NCBI GenBank assembly: GCA_965208395.1 | Contig: CBDBON010000002.1 | Span: 687,039 to 751,038, forward strand | Reading direction: 5' to 3' | Length of the DNA: 64,000 nt | Source: CBDBON01 sp965208395 | Lineage (GTDB): Bacteria > Chloroflexota > Dehalococcoidia > Lucifugimonadales > CBDBON01 | Part shown: positions 61,785 through 64,000 of the stretch, piece after piece | Numbering within the stretch: the stretch's first letter is position 1 | Layout of the letters: every line of letters begins with the position of its first letter | Made by a program: the position numbers and the translations under genes | The notes under the pieces: generated by a model | What the model was told of the DNA's origin: nothing | Database searches by the model: none | The model's input: the letters and a program-made list of their open reading frames with translations, nothing else

Positions 61785-61815
61785 GAGCGGCAACGGAACA
61801 GAAAGGAGAAGAGAC

Positions 61816-62865
61816 ATGAGACTTGCAGCCTTGGCAAAGGGCGGCTACTACCCCACGCCCGAGAGGGTGGTGGACCTGATAGCCGACCTGATTCACACCC
61901 CCACCGGCTACTACTACAGGGACCGGGAGACCCTGCGCATCCTCGATCCCTGCTGCGGGGCCGGGGACGCCCTCCAGAGGCTGGCCGAACGCCTCGACCG
62001 GCCCAACGCCATCCCCATCGAGACCTACGGCGTCGAACTGCACCGCGACCGGGCGGAGGAGGCCGAGAAGCGGCTCCACCATACCCTGGCCTCGGACATG
62101 TTCGCCACGTCCATCGCCAATGGGGCCTTCGGCCTGCTGATCTTGAACCCGCCGTATGACTGGGATTCGGAAGACAAGCGCGTCGAACATAGCTTCCTCA
62201 CCCATTGCACGCGCTACCTGGCCGAGAGCGGCCTGCTGGTGTTCATCGTGCCAAGGCAGCATCTCTCCTACTCGGCCCGCTACCTGTCCACCCATTACGG
62301 GCGGATGAGGTGCTGGTCGTTCCCGGTCCCTGAGCGGGAGATGTTCGACCAGGTCGTATTGTTCGGGTACCGCAAGGCGGACCCCGTTCCCGACGCGGCC
62401 GCCGAGAGCATGGTGACGGAGTGGGCTCTTGGGGAGCCGGAATCCCTGCGCTCCCGTCACGACCCCTACTCCTACGGGGAGTACACCCCGGCCGCGTCGC
62501 CCAGCGGCGACATCCTCTTCACCACCCGCACCGTCGACCCCGTGGCGGCCGCTGCCGAGGCAAGACGGTCGGGGCTGTGGGCGAGCACGGAGACCACAGA
62601 CTCGTTGTGGCCCGCGAAGGACAACCGCACCCGCCCGCTCATGCCCCTGCGTCGCGGCCACATGGCGATGCTGGTGGCGGCGGGCTTCCTCGACAATCTC
62701 GTCCTCGAATCCGAAGGCAGGCGCATCCTGGTCAAGGGCAAGACCTCAAAGGAGATGGTCATGGTCGAGGATACGCCGGAGAAGGAGGTCTACCGCGAAC
62801 GGCTGGTGACCACCGTCGTCTCCCTGGACCTGGGCGACGGCGAGATCGTCGAGATCGCGGCGTAG
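61816..62865 (+). CDS. DUF6094 methyltransferase-like protein
   Basis: A 349-residue Rossmann protein. The SAM-binding motif is ILDPCCGAGDALQRLAERL at about residue 38, the acidic loop is TYGVELHRDRAEEAE, and the catalytic-type motif is LLILNPPYDWDSED (NPPY), as in N6-adenine methyltransferases. The C-terminal part is not a recognised specificity domain. DUF6094 members are common on ICEs. It may modify ICE DNA against host restriction. GAAAGGAGAAGAG precedes ATG 61816. Confidence 0.8.
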   Translation: MRLAALAKGGYYPTPERVVDLIADLIHTPTGYYYRDRETLRILDPCCGAGDALQRLAERLDRPNAIPIETYGVELHRDRAEEAEKRLHHTLASDMFATSIANGAFGLLILNPPYDWDSEDKRVEHSFLTHCTRYLAESGLLVFIVPRQHLSYSARYLSTHYGRMRCWSFPVPEREMFDQVVLFGYRKADPVPDAAAESMVTEWALGEPESLRSRHDPYSYGEYTPAASPSGDILFTTRTVDPVAAAAEARRSGLWASTETTDSLWPAKDNRTRPLMPLRRGHMAMLVAAGFLDNLVLESEGRRILVKGKTSKEMVMVEDTPEKEVYRERLVTTVVSLDLGDGEIVEIAA

Positions 62866-62889
62866 ACGGCTCACCACAAACGCAACCAC

Positions 62890-62929
62890 GAGGCCCCGCT
62901 TCCTCCCGGAAACGGACGGGCGGGGCCTC
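62890..62929 (+). terminator. GGGGCC-family hairpin after the methyltransferase
   Basis: A 10-bp perfect stem GAGGCCCCGC/GCGGGGCCTC with a 20-nt loop, in the gap before the small zinc protein. Confidence 0.65.
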
Positions 62930-62981
62930 GCCTCGTTTCGGGCGCAACACACCCATACATATAAGGAAAGGAAGGTGAACG

Positions 62982-63179
62982 ATGCAGACAACCATGACGA
63001 TGGAATCCTGCTGCCGCTGCGGGCAGCCCATCCTCCCCGGCGAACCGGCCATGCAGACCGCCTCGGTGGACATCGACGACCACGGAAGGGTGGTCTCGTC
63101 CCCTGTGAAGGCATACCACCTGCGGGGCCGGTGCTACGAGGAGCACAGGCGGTGGGAGCGCCTCCCGCAGACCGCTTAG
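62982..63179 (+). CDS. Small zinc-ribbon protein
   Basis: A 65-residue protein beginning with MESCCRCGQPILPGEPAM and later YHLRGRCYEEH; Cys-x2-Cys and His/Cys groups suggest one zinc site. No family was recognised. AAAGGAAGG precedes the ATG. Often such mini-proteins accompany ICE helicases; its place just before the SNF2 gene fits. Confidence 0.6.
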   Translation: MQTTMTMESCCRCGQPILPGEPAMQTASVDIDDHGRVVSSPVKAYHLRGRCYEEHRRWERLPQTA

Positions 63180-63266
63180 ACGGCTCGCCATCAAGCCGCA
63201 CCCAACGAGGCTCCAACGCCTCGCACCATCTGGACGGAACACATCCCATGAAGGAAGGAGAAAGAC

Positions 63267-64000
63267 ATGAATCTCGGAGAGTTCATCGACACCTATCGAG
63301 ACGCCATCGCCCAGAGGGTGGTGGAGTCCTACCCGCCGCTCTACCGGCCCTCGGAGAACGGCGGCGCACTGCCTCGCCTGCTCCGCTCCCCCCTGGGGGC
63401 GCAGGCCGACGCCATCAGGGGCGCGGCCCTCTCCCTAGAGGCCCACCAGGGCACCAACGTGGTGGGCGAAATGGGAACAGGGAAAACGTTCATTGGCGCA
63501 GCCGCCGCGTACATGGCGGGCTTCGAGCGGGTGTTGATCTTGTGCCCTCCCCATCTCGTGCCCAAGTGGAAACGGGAGGTGGAGCAGACGGTGCCCCTCG
63601 CCCGCGCCGCCATCGTCGAGTCCATCACCGACCTGGAGCGGCTGCGTCTCTCCATCGGCTCCGGCCCGCTGTTCGCGGTGATGTCGAGAGAAAAGGCGAA
63701 ACTGTCCTACCGCTGGCAGGCCGCCGTCACAATGCGGTGGGCAACCTCCAGGGGCAGGCTGGTGCGGGACGAGGAGACGGGGGAGCCCTTCAGGGTTCCC
63801 TGCTGCCCCGACTGCACGGCGCAGATAACCGACAAGGACGGGGTGCCCCTGACCGACGCCGACCTGAACCGCAGGCGGCACGTCTGCCCGGACTGCGGCT
63901 CTCCCCTGTGGCAGGCGGACAAGTCCGGCCCCAAGAGGTATCCCTTGTCCGACTACGTGAAGAATCACATGAGGGGCTTCTTCGACCTGCTTATCGGGGA
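63267..64000 (+). CDS. SNF2-type helicase, N-terminal part
   Basis: The gene runs off the right edge. The visible 244 residues have helicase motif I as GTNVVGEMGTGKTFIGA, motif Ia as ILCPPHLVPKWKREVEQTVP, and an inserted zinc ribbon (CCPDCTAQITD, HVCPDCGSPLW). This insertion between motifs Ia and II, and the place after the methyltransferase, resemble helicases of ICE and BREX/DISARM-like clusters. The function of the full protein cannot be judged. AAGGAAGGAG precedes ATG 63267. Confidence 0.75.
   Translation, partial: MNLGEFIDTYRDAIAQRVVESYPPLYRPSENGGALPRLLRSPLGAQADAIRGAALSLEAHQGTNVVGEMGTGKTFIGAAAAYMAGFERVLILCPPHLVPKWKREVEQTVPLARAAIVESITDLERLRLSIGSGPLFAVMSREKAKLSYRWQAAVTMRWATSRGRLVRDEETGEPFRVPCCPDCTAQITDKDGVPLTDADLNRRRHVCPDCGSPLWQADKSGPKRYPLSDYVKNHMRGFFDLLIG

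Noticed and set aside
11250..64000. 23S or 5S rRNA genes
   Set aside because: I looked for conserved 23S segments and a 5S-like sequence downstream of tRNA-Ala and saw none; both are absent from the window as far as I can read.

Overview
The window is GC-rich bacterial chromosome carrying one 16S rRNA gene. The 16S sequence, an Ala tRNA separated from any 23S gene, and Chloroflexota-style secreted proteins (Pro/Thr linkers, repeated LPWVQDGI-type helical units) suggest Chloroflexota, most likely Dehalococcoidia/SAR202-like. That placement comes from reading the sequence, not from a database search.

Layout. (1) 1-11.25 kb is core chromosome: a TauE/SafE permease end, tgt, a sulfur-carrier/NIL/threonine-synthase group, a LON-domain protein behind an unusual helically phased repeat array, an aminotransferase, a scramblase-related protein, alaX, lhgO, a Fur-family regulator, then a 16S gene with its own promoter and processing stem, and tRNA-Ala(TGC). 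No 23S or 5S gene follows. (2) 11.3-20 kb is accessory: a large lipoprotein with two metalloprotease motifs, a frameshifted CAP-domain gene, and a compact four-gene module (DUF262 protein, DUF3696-type ATPase, unknown protein, PD-(D/E)XK nuclease) that looks like an undescribed defence system. (3) 20-26.4 kb is a gene graveyard with dispersed degenerate repeats, remnants of mobile-element genes and a complete IS21-family element. (4) 26.4-31.6 kb holds a RHH/PIN toxin-antitoxin pair, a stand-alone nuclease and two tail-to-tail large serine recombinases. (5) 31.6-64 kb is an integrative conjugative element (ICE) that runs off the right edge. It has an ImmR/ImmA-like switch, a run of small HTH proteins, a minus-strand conjugation operon (VirB6, pilin-like, PrgI, VirB4, VirD4/TraG, replication-relaxation protein) and a plus-strand DNA-processing operon (primase, Rad52, Cas4-like nuclease, SSB, RadC, methyltransferase-like protein, SNF2 helicase).

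How it works together. Recombinases would integrate and excise the ICE, the XRE repressor and its metalloprotease partner would decide when it leaves, the minus operon builds a monoderm-type minimal secretion channel, and the plus operon replicates and protects the transferred DNA. A second, inverted IS21 copy has split the replication-relaxation gene in frame, so transfer may now be impaired. A group II intron sits after the third codon of one plus-operon gene and carries a lipoprotein gene between its maturase and domain V. The plus operon is punctuated by a family of GGGGCC/GGCCCC stem-loops. A shared 23-32 bp element near three control regions may tie the ICE modules to one regulator.
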